From assembly GCA_029448655.1 (NCBI GenBank), contig JACCLO010000004.1, forward strand, positions 372,001 through 436,000: a stretch of 64,000 nucleotides of DNA, given 5' to 3'. How positions within the stretch are numbered: the stretch's first letter is position 1; each line of letters begins with the position of its first letter. This document shows positions 1 through 11,053 of this stretch, one piece after another. Source of the DNA: Wolfiporia cocos. Its lineage: Eukaryota; Basidiomycota; Agaricomycetes; Polyporales; Phaeolaceae. Under the pieces are notes generated by a model, which had not been told where the DNA came from, did not search any database, and saw only the letters and a list, made by a program, of their open reading frames with translations. Both the position numbers and the translations under genes were made by a program.

Positions 1-1257
1 CCCCGAGACGAGAGGCTGCACAACTATGTCAGTGGTCCAAATCGCACCACTGATCGACAGATAGGGTCCCATCAAGCCGATGAGGAACGTTGAGGAAAAG
101 CTCGCGTCGAGGAGATCCTGCAAGGTTGTGAGACAGGGGTATCACAGATAAAGCGCAGGACGCACACTGCGTTCCTTCCAATACAGACGATAATAGAATT
201 CAGCCTGAACAGTAGCATCTCCGCTCTTGCCGACCCCAGCTTTCTCCTCTATAATCCCAAGAGCAGCTGCCTCATGGGGCTCCACCTCACAAAGGTACGG
301 GATAATATGGTCGGATTCTGGCCCATCGGTGTGGGTGGCCATGCTCTCGAGGGCAATCTCAAGAATTCCTTTTAGCGCCATGCGGTTGGATGCGTAGCTC
401 TCGTTCTCCGCGCAGCGAATCTCCGACACAGATTCCATAAACTCCTCTGTTTGCCGCACCAGGACAACGTCATTCAGCGGCTCCGAGCTGTTAACGTCCG
501 CAATGAAGGTCGCGAAGATAGAATCGTATATCACAATCGGTGCTGCGACAACTGGTCTTCTGGAAGCATACCGGCCATCAGCGATAGGACTGACTCCGTT
601 CTGGAAATTATAATATTCCCGTGGTTGCGCAGCGACAGACGGACTGGGGGCTTCGCCAAGGAGCGATTGCTTATATCCTGTATTATGATGTTGAAGCGGT
701 GGCTGAGAAAAACAGTTCAATGTGACGCACGCTTAATCAATGGTCTTAACTCGCTCGTTATGGCCTCATCCATCTCTACACCAATTTCTTGATCACTTCT
801 CTTCCGCTTGAACGGCTGATCCTTTCGTATCCGTGCCACAAGCAGTGGCAACTTGGCATCACGCGGTCTCGACTGATCGGCGAGCAAGGAGCTAAGGAGA
901 CTTTCGCCATCGTCCGAGATATTATCGCAGAAGGCCTCAAGTTTAGAGTCATTGTCTTTAAGGAACTCTTCGAGCTGGTTCATATTCTGGCGTGTGAGGT
1001 ACTCCTTCGGCTGTTCCAGGCGTTGATTGAATGCAATACGTGAAGATACGTTGGCGACAAACCTTCCACAGAGTAACCAAAGCTGGATCCGCTTTCCTTT
1101 CCTCAGCGACCCACTGCCAAATCTCGTCTATGGTCGTCTCTTGAGGATTGAAGGGTGCTATGAGAGGATGATCATAGAGGAAATGGAGGCGATGGTCGTC
1201 GCTAAAGAAGTCAACCACAGCAACAGGTATGAAGCGTTGCCGCTGGGTATTCGCCAT
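1..1257 (-). CDS. FunK1-type fungal protein kinase, N-terminal part (runs off window)
   Basis: Four exons can be joined in frame on the minus strand: 1063-1257 (ATG at 1257), 780-1010, 166-702 and 1-117. The introns are 1011-1062 (GTTTGT...CAG), 703-779 (GTAGAG...CAG, least certain) and 118-165 (GTGCGT...CAG, 48 nt). Each join keeps the reading phase. The last exon reads LIGLMGPYLSISGA followed by IVVQPLVSG, which resembles the segment ahead of the kinase fold in fungal-type protein kinases (FunK1), a family expanded in Agaricomycetes. The catalytic domain itself lies beyond the window edge, so the family call rests on this pre-kinase segment. The substrate is unknown. The reading frames have no stops apart from the intron junctions, so the gene may be intact. 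Confidence 0.6.
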
Positions 1258-1908
1258 AGTGAACAAGGGCGAGCGGCAGGGGAATGTATCGAGGCTTGAG
1301 TGAGACAGAGTCGTGGGGACAAGCAACAACCACAGCAACAACCACCGCGACGTCGGAGTTTACCGTCTGGTCACGAGACTGCAACTTCTGGTTCGATCGA
1401 TCAGTCATTACACCGGGGGCATCAGCAAAGTGCGAGACCGTAGATCTACGTAGATATACCTAGCAGGTCCTGTAAATGTAGCCGGACCGGTATAGTCATG
1501 TATAACCCCCTTATAGTAGCAGGTCCGCGCAATAGCAAGCGCCCAAGGGACGCGTTCTTGCAAGGACGTGGCGCCCAGGCCCGTGCTGTTGCGAGGACCT
1601 GAGGCCCTCGCTATTGCGAGGACATTAGTTGAGGCCCTTGCTATTGTGAGGACCTCACAATAGTGGTCCCTTGGGTGGTTGGTGGAGCAGGGGCGCTGCT
1701 CTAGGGTACCGGTTCCAGAAATGCAGCTCATAGAATATATTAATATTAATACATATAGTACAGTGCCAATAAAAGTTCAATTTTATTCATATCAGTAGAG
1801 CCGGCTAGTAACAGAAGGGGCTATGAAAGATCCACCACAGAGCAGTAGTCTCTGACCTCCACTCCTGCCTGTGGCGCCCACGGCGACGACCTCTTAGTAT
1901 CAGCGTGA
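1258..1908. other. Intergenic stretch without recognisable gene
   Basis: No coding frame with family character was seen. It holds the short repeat cluster at 1521-1680 and an AT-rich run near 1735-1760. Confidence 0.6.
1521..1680. repeat. Short direct and inverted repeat cluster
   Basis: The motif GCTATTGCGAGGACCT or a close variant occurs three times in direct orientation (about 1585, 1610 and 1640) and once inverted (about 1521, AGGTCCGCGCAATAGC). CCCAAGGGA at 1542-1550 pairs with TCCCTTGGG at 1667-1675. The block could fold into a hairpin of roughly 150 nt and looks like a small MITE or a satellite seed. Confidence 0.55.
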
Positions 1909-2540
1909 TGACACAAGACTACTCACTTATTCTTATAAGCTTTGAGGGTTGCTGGTTAGGCGGTAGCTTTGAGGTTGTCGAGTAGACAAGAACTTGTAAA
2001 GCGAGGTAGAGCAGGGCGCGATGAGATGTTATCTCAGAGTGCAAATGCAATGAATATAATCTGAGGTGTTAATGCTCAGATATCGAAGTATATATATAAG
2101 ACCCCTAACAGTCTTATTATCTAATATAATTACCCCAATCCGTACAGGCAAGTCCTCGGAGACCTAAGTAATTAGTAATACACCATAAATACATATGCTG
2201 ATCAAAACCGGGATATAGGTGTGCGGCGTAGGCCACGCGAATGGCGTATAGTGCGCAATCATTAGTCAGTTGGAGGCGTGACCAAACGCCGGTCCGCTGA
2301 TCTAATGGATATGACGTTTATCGGACGAGATGTCCGATTGGCTGCAAGAATAGACATGTGACTTATAACGGGAACTACCGTGATTAGATACCGTTGCTAC
2401 GGGAGATAACACGGCCATCATTTGGCTTGCATGTAACGAATAGTTACCAATCAGTTAAGCCCTAGGTAGACATATAAACCGTAGATAAATTCGTAGGAAT
2501 TCAGGAAAAATAGTAGTAATACTAGGAAAATCTTGTGACA
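1909..2540 (-). repeat. 3' LTR of element A
   Basis: Reading the minus strand, it starts TGTCACAAG and ends GTGTCA. Many blocks match the reverse complement of the 655-bp LTRs of element G, for example the segments with CGGACGAGATGTCCGATTGG and GTGATTAGATACCGT, but overall it is clearly diverged. Confidence 0.8.
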
Positions 2541-2576
2541 TTACCCCCCCCTTTAAATTTCAACGACCCTGTTGAA
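2541..2576 (-). promoter_or_regulatory. Polypurine tract plus pre-PPT hairpin (element A)
   Basis: The minus strand reads AAAGGGGGGGGTAA immediately before the LTR (plus-strand-DNA primer). Upstream of it, TTCAAC and GTTGAA (2559-2576) form a 6-bp stem closing the loop AGGGTC. The same arrangement recurs in the six other elements of the window with a preserved 3' end. Confidence 0.75.
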
Positions 2577-2645
2577 GTAAGTTTTCTTATCTTCCTGTCG
2601 AACCAAAACCTTGAGTTCCTCGCACTAGTCTTTTCTGCTCCGGCC

Positions 2646-4764
2646 CTAGTACACCTCTTCGTTTACTTGGCCGGGCTCGTAGTATGGGTCCTTTAATTGC
2701 CTTTCTCTCATTTCACGCCCCAACTCTTCAGTTGATTCAGGTGTGTAGGAGAGGCGAATTTCGGGTACTACTGCTACTTCGCAGATTAGTTGTGCGATTT
2801 GATCCCCCTTCCGTACTTGATACGGGTCACCAGTTAAGTTCATCAACATCACGAAGATTTCACCTCGGTAGTCGTGATCTATGACACCAGCGAGGACGTC
2901 TAAGCCCTTTTTCGCCATGCCTGATCTGGGTGCTATCCGACCATAAGTCCCGTAAGGAACTTTGATGAATACATCCGTGGGTATCGTCGCGGATTTCCAG
3001 CTATTCACTAGAATGTCTTGCGACGCATACAGGTCGAATCCGATTGAGTCGCCTGTTCCACGGGTCGGAATTGTTCCGTTGACACCTATGGTAACCTCCA
3101 TGTCTTCGTTGAAGTCAACGTCTGATGGTACCCATTGCTTGGTTTCGGGGTGGCGCTTGTAGTGCACCTTCGGTTCGTTAGGTCCGACATCGTCCCTGTA
3201 CTGTGGCCAGTCATCAGGCCATGTGCACGTGTCCTCTTCCCAATCGGGAGAGTCCGGGTCGAATATGGTGATGGAATGTTTGGTTCCACCACGCATTCGG
3301 GTCGATCGTCTAAGTTGGGTGTCTAGGGGAGTATTGAAAGTCGAGAATTTCACCTTATACTCGTCTAGAATTTCCTTAGCATTTGTGAGGGCGTCCTCGT
3401 ATTCCCAGGTGTCGTATTCATGAGTGTAGCCTTTCCATCCGATTAGGAATTGCCACTTCCCAAACGATACCCTATGAGAAAGGATTGCCTCCACTTCCCA
3501 TTCTACTTCATCTTCCTCCGAGTCCCTGTCGGATACTGGAGGTTCGGCTCTTTGTCCTTCGATGGTAGATTCCTTGTACATGACCAATTTTGAAGCATGG
3601 AACACAGGGTGATAAGCCCTATATTGCGCGTCCATGTGTACTTTGAACGTTACCGGCCCTAAGACTTCAATAATCTTAAATGGGCCAATGTATCGGGGGG
3701 CTAGACTCCTTTCGGTGTCTTGCCAACTCCTTACGTCCACGAGTACCTTATCTCCTAATTTGAAGGGGACAAGTTCCTTCTTTCGATCATAGTACCAGGT
3801 GTCACAGATAATACGAAAGCATAATATCATAGACGTTACGGAGCAATAACTAGGGTACATTACCCGTACGTGGCGCCGGCATACATGGCCTACACCATAG
3901 AGTGTCTAATAGGCGCCGAGCATGGGAATATGAACTGCAGATATAGCTGGACCCTCGATAGCAGCATGAGCTGTTATCGTAGCCCTTTTGGGGGAGTGGC
4001 TATTATGCCACTCATAAGCACGTTGCATTGGGTCCGCAGCGCGTCTTGTGATACCAGGTCCATCTATCAGCTGCAATTTTCATCGCTGCCTTGGCTTGTG
4101 ATTGGGCCTCGAAGTGCTTATGAGCGATTTCACTCAAGTCTACATTTCGACTTGGTTCGAAACTGCTCGGTCCTGCTATTGGGTGTCGACCCAGTTCTAC
4201 CATGAACGGAGAGTTCTTGGTAGTCTCGCTTGCCGCATTGTTATAGGCGAATTCAGCAGTGGGAAGGAACTCCGACCAGTTATCCTTTTCGTAGATGTTA
4301 ACGTAACACCTAAGGTACTGTTCGAGTGTTTGGTTCACTCTTTCAGTTTGTCCATCCGCTTGCGGGTGATATGCTGTCGTCATCGACCGCTTAATGCCCA
4401 GTAGTTCGCACCATTCGCCAAATAATTTAGAGGCGAATTGTGTTCCCCTGTCCGACACTATTTGTTTCGGTAACCCATGTAGCGGGTACACGAAATGATA
4501 AAGCGTCGTGGCTAGGTCCTTCGTTGAGAACTGATTTGAAATCGGGAAGAACCGGGCTCGCTTGGTCAATCAATCTACTACCACCATAATCGCGTCTGCT
4601 ATGCCTGATTTGGGCAATTGCATGATTAGGTCTATGGTCACCACTTCCCACGGGCCTGACGGCACCAGTAGGGGTTGCAGGGGTCCATATGGCTTCTGAG
4701 GGTGATTTTTCATCCATTGGCATGTGTCACATCCATCTACGTATTTCTTCACGTAAACGAACAT
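2646..4764 (-). pseudogene. pol 3' half of element A: integrase, chromodomain, C-terminal dUTPase
   Basis: Three minus-strand frame segments: 4570-4764 (integrase zinc-binding end, CDTC), 4052-4569 (integrase core with SDRGTQF and DGQTERVNQ) and 2646-3799 (GPY/F region, chromodomain around WEVEAILSHR...IGWKGY, then dUTPase). The dUTPase shows motif 1 (SIGFDLYA), motif 2 (APRSGMAKKG), motif 3 (GVIDHDYRGE) and motif 4 (KGDQIAQLI) but no glycine-rich motif 5; the frame ends in an acidic tail instead. Two breaks are seen: an in-frame TGA at 4570-4572 where element B has CGA (Arg), and a 252-bp insertion at 3800-4051 inside the segment after the integrase core. Confidence 0.85.
3800..4051. mobile_element. 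252-bp insertion inside element A integrase
   Basis: The uninterrupted protein of element B shows that this segment is extra. It is flanked by TACCAGG on both sides (3793-3799 and 4052-4058), which fits a 7-bp target duplication. It begins TGTCACAGA and ends TCTTGTGA, resembling the LTR termini seen elsewhere here, so it may be a shortened solo LTR or a MITE. No coding frame. Confidence 0.6.
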
Positions 4765-4766
4765 GC

Positions 4767-5039
4767 TGACATAGATGGCCTGTGGGACTCACCAAGCCTG
4801 TATCCTTGTGTACTAGGCGACTTGGAGAGGAGGATTATCAGACGCAGCAGGAGGTAGGAGGTTCTTCTACAGTGTACGCCGAGAAGAATAGAACTAAAGT
4901 TATAGGCCGTCAAGGCCCTACTTATATACATGTTTATGTGTATGGCACGTGCTACTAGCTAGTACTACCATTCCGGGTTATGTGGCTTTGCCAAGAGGCG
5001 AAGCGCTATCTTATCTGATGTTTAGTTACTCTATCTACA
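4767..5039 (-). repeat. N-family LTR fragment, minus orientation
   Basis: Starts TGACATAGATGG and carries the same sequence as the start of the LTR at 5079 (GTGGGACTCACCAAGCC, TAGGCCGTCAAGGCCCTAC). It stops at about 5039, where the sequence flips to the plus orientation of the same family. Confidence 0.75.
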
Positions 5040-6115
5040 GGCAAAGCCACATAACCCGGAAAGGTAACGACTAGTTAGTGACACAGATGGCTCTGTGGGA
5101 CTCACCAAGCCAGTATCCTGCGATGAACTAGGCGACTTAGGTGAGGAAGAGGTTATCAGACGCAATAGGAGGTAGGAGGTTCTTCTACGGCGTACGCCGA
5201 GAAGAATAGAACTAAGGTTATAGGCCGTCAAGGCCCTACTTATATACACAAATATAACGGGTCATGTGCTACTGTATAGTGCATGCCCGATAAGGAGTGT
5301 GGGCTTGGTTGCCATAAGGGCGACCAAGTGGTACGACTACTCTACAAAGGCCGTGACCCGCCGGTGATGGCCAAGCCAATGGTAAAAGAGAGAGCGTGTG
5401 GTCTCATCGTTAGATGGACATGTGAATACGGGCGCAGCCCGGGTATAAGGGATGCCGGTTGCCGGATACCGTGAGGTATAATGGCGATTGGCCGGTCATC
5501 GTGTGCTAACCAAGGCGAGACGCCGAGGTCGTAATGCTATTGGGCCAGCAGGCACCGTAGCATGTGATATGTCCGGACCGGATGGTTACCGGAGCATATG
5601 GTGGCCTTAGCCGTGAGGCGAGGACCGGTGTTTGGTGTCACGGTTTTTATACCGTGGCATGGGTTCGATCCCGTACCCTCCTAGACATGTAGTCACATGA
5701 CGTGTTCGCCGTTTAGTGTAGTGGTCAATCGCCCCCGTAGCAGCGTAACTACTCTCACGCTTAGGTCGCCTTTGGCTAACGTTACTGTAGCACATGACTG
5801 ACATGCGCGCACGGTCCCTTACTGTAGGGTAGGACTTACGTCGCGCCTCTGTAGTACAGCATGTATATAGTCTACTGCGCTGGGGCCTTACAGCCCCATG
5901 CTAGTTATTCTCGACGTTGGGGCTTGTCCCCCTGTATACCATCTCTACCACTGTGTGCGCCTGCTGGCTTAGCCACCTCTCGTCTTGCTCATCTGCGCCT
6001 CGTCACTGCGGTGTGGGGACGACCTCTACGAGCCCCTAAGGACTTACGCGTTAGGATGAGGGCCACTAGGACAGCGGTACACAGGTTATACGGTATGAGC
6101 GTATAACTGTGTCAT

Positions 6116-6127
6116 AATAACTAGCAT
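6116..6127 (+). promoter_or_regulatory. Self-primer binding site of TRIM-1
   Basis: AATAACTAGCAT, one base after the 5' LTR, is the exact reverse complement of ATGCTAGTTATT at 5898-5909 in the LTR, about 35 nt after the TATA-like CATGTATATAG. This is the Tf1-type self-priming arrangement, in which the 5' end of the transcript folds back as primer. Confidence 0.8.
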
Positions 6128-6308
6128 ACTTTACCATCCCCCTTGACGGCGCTGCGCGTCTTGGGCTATGGGTTTCCCACTCTCTAGGTACAGCGACGCG
6201 GCGGGGGCACCTCTGCGATCAAGCGAGGCCGGCATCAACTCGCCTGCCCCCCATACAAGCGTTGCTATGGCGACCACGGTGCTGGTGGTACGTTATACCT
6301 ACTGAGGA

Positions 6309-6515
6309 GTGGAAGATAAGCGTCCCCCCTCGCATGAAGGCGATAGAAGGAGACTAGTGCGTATGTTCGTATCGAACGTACCTCCTGGGGGGCGGGACAG
6401 CCTCGATGAACAGCAGCAGGACCTCCGTGGGTATGTGAAGCGCTTCGGCGTAACCCCACTGCAAGCGATGGTCATCAACACTCATGTCCTTGCGGACACC
6501 AACCTCTCGTCGTAG
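6309..6515 (+). CDS. Possible 68-aa protein in TRIM-1 internal region
   Basis: An ATG-started frame between the TRIM-1 LTRs with a mixed, protein-like composition (Arg/Asp-rich start, then LDEQQQDLRGYVKRFG). No family was recognised. It may be chance; TRIM internal regions are usually noncoding. Confidence 0.25.
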   Translation: MEDKRPPSHEGDRRRLVRMFVSNVPPGGRDSLDEQQQDLRGYVKRFGVTPLQAMVINTHVLADTNLSS

Positions 6516-6698
6516 GACGCAGAAACAACCTACCTCGCTCAAGACTCTGGACGCCTGCCCATGGTTCAAGACCGTCGTGGGGTTGATCACCCACAGCCTA
6601 ACCAACATGATCGACTAGGTCAATAACCATTTTTATAGGGCTCCCTTAGGCAAGGAATAGCGCGAGAACCCCGTCGAGGATGCGGAAGGGTTTGTTTT

Positions 6699-6734
6699 CT
6701 CCAATGAGGGCCTTGGAGTCTGACAGGGGGGTAA
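6699..6734 (+). promoter_or_regulatory. Pre-PPT hairpin and polypurine tract (TRIM-1)
   Basis: CTCCAA (6699-6704) pairs with TTGGAG (6713-6718) around the loop TGAGGGCC, followed by CAGGGGGGTAA directly before the 3' LTR. It is the variant with two extra loop bases. Confidence 0.7.
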
Positions 6735-7901
6735 TGTCACGGTTTTTATACCGTGGCATGGGTTCGATCCCGTACCCTCCTAGACATGTAGTCACATGAC
6801 GTGTTCGCCGTTTAGTGTAGTGGTCAATCGCCCCCGTAGCAGCGTAACTACTCTCACGCTTAGGTCGCCTTTGGCTAACGTTACTGTAGCACATGACTGA
6901 CATGCGCGCACGGTCCCTTACTGTAGGGTAGGACTTACGTCGCGCCTCTGTAGTACAGCATGTATATAGTCTACTGCGCTGGGGCCTTACAGCCCCATGC
7001 TAGTTATTCTCGACGTTGGGGCTTGTCCCCCTGTATACCATCTCTACCACTGTGTGCGCCTGCTGGCTTAGCCACCTCTCGTCTTGCTCGTCTGCGCCTC
7101 GTCACTGCGGTGTGGGGACGACCTCTACGAGCCCCTAAGGACTTACGCGTTAGGATGAGGGCCACTAGGACAGCAGTACACAGGTTATACGGTATGAGCG
7201 TATAACTGTGTCATTTGGGCAACGCCGTGATGGCAGAAGCCCGGGACTTGGAGAACGCTGAGTCCGTGGGATGGCCGAGAAGGCCGAGCCTATAGCGATA
7301 TTGCCTTGGTGCTAATATAGTGCTATTTGGCCGTGTTGCCATTATTATGCGAAGGCGTGGCGCGCCTGAGGTGCCATTGTGATCAAGGATCTTATGGCGG
7401 TGGGGAGCCGGGAAGGCCGACCCAATAGTACAAGGCCGCGAGGCACTGTTTGTACATGTGGACATTATTATGCGAGCGTGCCGCGCTCGGCCTATCATTA
7501 TGATCTAAGATCTATGACGTGGCTGGTCTTGCTCTGACGGGCGAGACCTGTATGACGTATGCTGTAGTGTTGCTATTGGACGTGGTTGTACCGTAGCATT
7601 ACGTAAGCTGGTCATGTGGTTGATAAGCCCAGTTAAGAGCTTGTCGTGGTGGCAATGGGAGTTAACCCCTAGATAACTTGTAGGTAGACGTATAAATCCC
7701 AGGTAAATTGCTATAATCGTAGGAAAAATGCTGTAAGCCCCAGATAAATCTGTGACAGTTAGTAGCACGTGACCTTCCCATAAACATGTATATAACTAGG
7801 GGCTTGACGCCCTATAACTTTAGTTCTATTATTCTCTCGGCTTGCACCGTGGAATAACCTCTCACATCCTGCTGCGCTGGTATTGCCTCCTCTCTAAGTA
7901 G

Positions 7902-8526
7902 GTTGCCCCTAACCATGCCCCCGTTCTTATTGTGTTCAATGAATATGACCACTCAGCGATAGTTCGCTGATGACTCGCTCTTCTAGGTACCCTGGTATCC
8001 CAGTCAATAGTAGATAAATATATAGTTTTAGCGGCGGCTCCAGTAGTTTACTTACCTTGTAAAGTAGCTTAGTAACCGCCTAATAGCATTTGTATTCAAC
8101 CTTGGACATCCTGCGTCACCGTCTGGTTCCCAGGTTATCTAGCCTGGTTAAGGTTGCTTATGTACTTAAAAAAGCAACCTTTCTCGTCTTAGGTACACTT
8201 AGTTAATCGAACAACGATACTAGTACCTTGCCCGACGTAGGAACGTGTACGCTATGGTTAAATATATGCTTATAACTATCATTACTGTGGGAATAACCTA
8301 TTACCAAGTCGATAAGGATTCACGGTCATTTCATTTGTTAAGAACCTTAGAACGGGGGCACCCCTTTCGGTAATGGTATTCCTGGCAAGGAAATTACCAT
8401 CCGTTTGGGAAGAGACGTCTGACAAGCGTCTATAAATAATTGGAAACACTGCCGTTCTCACCGCGTTCCACGTACAAACAGATCGCAATAGATTACTTAA
8501 TTGAATCTCGCAATCTGGGTTAGAGG
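7902..8526 (+). ncRNA. Element N internal segment 1, hairpin-rich
   Basis: No gene was recognised. Perfect short hairpins include CAGCG/CGCTG near 7955, AAGGTTGCTT/AAGCAACCTT near 8150-8183, a nested GGTAAT/ATTACC with TTCC/GGAA near 8372-8402, and AGACG/CGTCT near 8413-8430. The class label marks a probable structured RNA region, not a known RNA gene. Confidence 0.4.
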
Positions 8527-9029
8527 TGTCACAGATTTGGGACATGCCACTATTTTTCCCGTATTTTTACCTATTTATCTGGTATTTCTACGACCTTGTA
8601 GACATTTACGCTGCTAAGCGCCCGTCTACACGTACACGCAACCAAACAACACGTACACAACGCGGTATACGTCCACTTCTCATAACAACACGTACATAAC
8701 ACGTTTGTACGCATCAATGACTCAGCGGACTAACCTCCGGTGTCACGCGCCTTACTCATATCCCGATACCGGGCTATGTCAGTACAATTGGATAAGCGGC
8801 CTGCTCGTTATCACATGCCAATGCCCTTACGATTACTCATATCCCGATGCCGGTATATAAGAATCACATGCATGGCTTACTAACGTAGCTACAGCCACTT
8901 CCACAACATGGACCTACAGTCCAAACAAACGATCTTACTGGTGCGGCCATTACCGGCGCACATGGTCTATTGTAGTTTACGACTTAGCTGTATTAGTTAT
9001 GTCTGCGCACAGACCGTCTTCCTGTTTGG

Positions 9030-9684
9030 TGTCACAAGAATTTCCCTGCATTTACTGCAATTTTCCTGGGATTAATAGCAATTATCTACGCAATACGTCC
9101 TATAACCCGTCATAACCCGGCACCTAACGAATAGTTAGAATCATGCCGATTGATGGCCGCGTTATCTCCCATGACGACGGTATCTAATCACGGATCTGTT
9201 CCCGTGCATATCACAAGCTTAGCCGCTAGCCAATCGGACATCTCGTCCGTATCACATCAGCACCACAACGTCAGCGGACCGCGCATAATGTCACGCGTTG
9301 GTTTACTAAGACATAGCGCCCTTAACGCTACTGGGCGACGCACAACGCCGACAACCTATATCCCGGTTGATCGGCATATACCATTATCGCGTATTACTCA
9401 GTCCCATAATGACAGGGGTCCTGTAGTAGAATACGTACCGAAGTAGATTATGTAATAAGGCTGTTAGGGGTCTTATAATACATGTATATATACTGGTTCG
9501 CTAAGTCGTTAGAGACTTAGCTCTATTCATAAACAATTGCCTACGGGTTAACCACCCAACCGCCTAGCCTGCTGCTTACTCGCTTACTCCTAAGTTCTCG
9601 CCTATCGACGACTACAGAAGACGCTAACGCTGTACAAGAAGCCTCTTAGCTGAAGCATAGAGTGAGTAGTAGAGTCTTGTGTCA
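9030..9684 (+). repeat. 5' LTR of element G
   Basis: TGTCACAAG...CTTGTGTCA. The TATA-like CATGTATATATA is at about 9481. The likely transcript start is near 9519, where the self-primer sequence begins. Confidence 0.9.
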
Positions 9685-9697
9685 TATGAATAGAGCT
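9685..9697 (+). promoter_or_regulatory. Self-primer binding site of element G
   Basis: TATGAATAGAGCT, directly after the LTR, is the reverse complement of AGCTCTATTCATA at 9519-9531 in the LTR (13 nt). Confidence 0.85.
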
Positions 9698-11053
9698 TCT
9701 TTGCCCTCGCCCCCTCTTAATTGAGCGGGGTCTGGGATTTCTCTTCTAGGGGTCTTCGTCAACGTCTGCACCCCCCCGCTCGCTGACAAGCAGCGGGGGA
9801 TATCCATCGTAAGTGGGATCTGGGGGATCTCGCCTTCGGGCAGCCTTCGGGCAACATACCCGGACCCAGGGTTAAGGGACGGGCTTGGCACCTGCAAAGG
9901 GCCTTGCCGAGAGTTGAGAACCGGTGATAACGGGGCACGTGCCACCCTGGATCGCCGGCGATCTTCTAGCTTATCCCCAGGCGTTACAGGGGCGGCTCTA
10001 TGTATAGAACCGGGGTGGGCCCGAGTGGCCCTGCCTAGAACCGATGCCGATACGGGTTCGAATCGATAGCGATTCACCCTTGGCGCCCTCGAAGTCCCTC
10101 AGGGCATGGGTTTGGTTTTAACACTGGCAAGCACCCTTTCTGGAGCTAGGCGTGGACGCATGCGGAGTGAAATACTCCAAACCCCGTATTACCTGCACGC
10201 TAGGGAAGCGTTGTCAGTTGTATCCCCCACCTGGTAGCGTAAGAGAGACGCCAGCCAGTCGCCGACACTAACTCCGGTCGAGAGCGGAGCGCTCATTGAC
10301 GCCGGAGGATAAATCTAAGCGCATGACAATTAAGTTGATGTATACAAGAAGACCCCAATGATGAAGATGTACCCGTTTCATCCACGATGTAGTAGAATTA
10401 CCAAAGTTTACCTTAAATATAATCGCATTAAGTCCTCTGCCATAAAAACCATCGAGACAATCGGATAAAAACCCCAGTAAGGTATAACATAACCCAAAAA
10501 GGTTCTGATTAGTCGAAAAAGTCCTGACAAGGCACCACGGCGCACTCCGAGCGTAGACATAGGGAAATGGAACGTCCATAATATGTACTAAACGAATATC
10601 GAACGGATATTCATACAAAAAATACCTTACATTTTCACACGTATGCGATCACATCAAATACACCCGTGATTGGTCGAATGGATCAGTCACAATTATAAAT
10701 TATTCTTATAACCAAAAAAGGATCGAGAAAATCGAGTAGCGAACTCCGATAAAAAAGGAAAAGGTCTCATAAACACGAAACCTTAGTACTGGAGATAACA
10801 AACTCATAATATACATATACGTACAAAATCACATAGGAAGAGTTTCTATCAAATTCCCATGTCGAATTACCCTACGCTCATAACAAGTCCTGAAAAGGCA
10901 AAAAGTCCTTATAAAAATAGGCAATGATGGTGGCATGACGCGATTGATAAGTCCCGACAGGGCACCCTTTAGTTCCGATAAGGAACTGTGTGTTTCTCCT
11001 AGCCGAATCATGGTTACGGAGGCTCAAGGCTAACAAACACCGTTAGAAGAAAC
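9698..11053 (+). other. Leader of element G
   Basis: About 1.36 kb with no gene on the element strand. It holds the leader motif GATCTGGGGGAT (9817-9828), also present in B and D, and CCTGCAAAGGG (9891-9901), also in D and TRIM-2. These are candidate packaging or translation signals. The second half (10300-11050) is AT-rich with repeated small hairpins of the CCTGACAAGG type. Confidence 0.6.

Larger units (their letters stand above)
1909..4766 (-). mobile_element. Gypsy chromovirus element A, 5'-truncated, degenerate
   Basis: A minus-strand LTR retrotransposon remnant: 3' LTR (1909-2540), polypurine tract, then a pol 3' half coding for integrase, chromodomain and dUTPase. The 5' part (gag, protease, RT, 5' LTR) is missing; at 4767 the sequence changes abruptly to an N-family LTR fragment. 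The protein order matches the intact element B, so A belongs to the same dUTPase-bearing chromovirus group, while its LTR is a diverged relative of the LTRs of gag-only element G. Confidence 0.85.
5636..7213 (+). mobile_element. TRIM-1: complete miniature LTR retrotransposon (1.58 kb)
   Basis: Two 479-bp LTRs (5636-6114 and 6735-7213), differing at two positions that I could see, flank a 620-bp internal segment. The TSD is TTTGG (5631-5635 and 7214-7218). It has a primer site, a polypurine tract (CAGGGGGGTAA) and the pre-PPT hairpin, but no gag or pol. It fits the TRIM class of non-autonomous LTR elements and is probably recent given the near-identical LTRs. Confidence 0.9.
5079..7757 (-). 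repeat. N-family LTR inserted in element N 5' LTR, interrupted by TRIM-1
   Basis: Begins TGACACAG and ends CTGTGACA. The TSD is GTTAG (5074-5078 and 7758-7762). Without TRIM-1 it is about 1.1 kb. It is probably a solo LTR because no internal sequence of its own is attached. The repeat unit it sits in continues at 7763 with TAGCACGTGACC, exactly as in the 3' LTR copy at 21233-22132. Confidence 0.85.

Noticed and set aside
5861..7205. 81-aa frames at 5861-6106 and 6960-7205
   Set aside because: Same situation inside the TRIM-1 LTRs.
8282..8545. 87-aa minus-strand frame in element N
   Set aside because: Crosses the border into the B-family solo LTR and has no recognisable domain.
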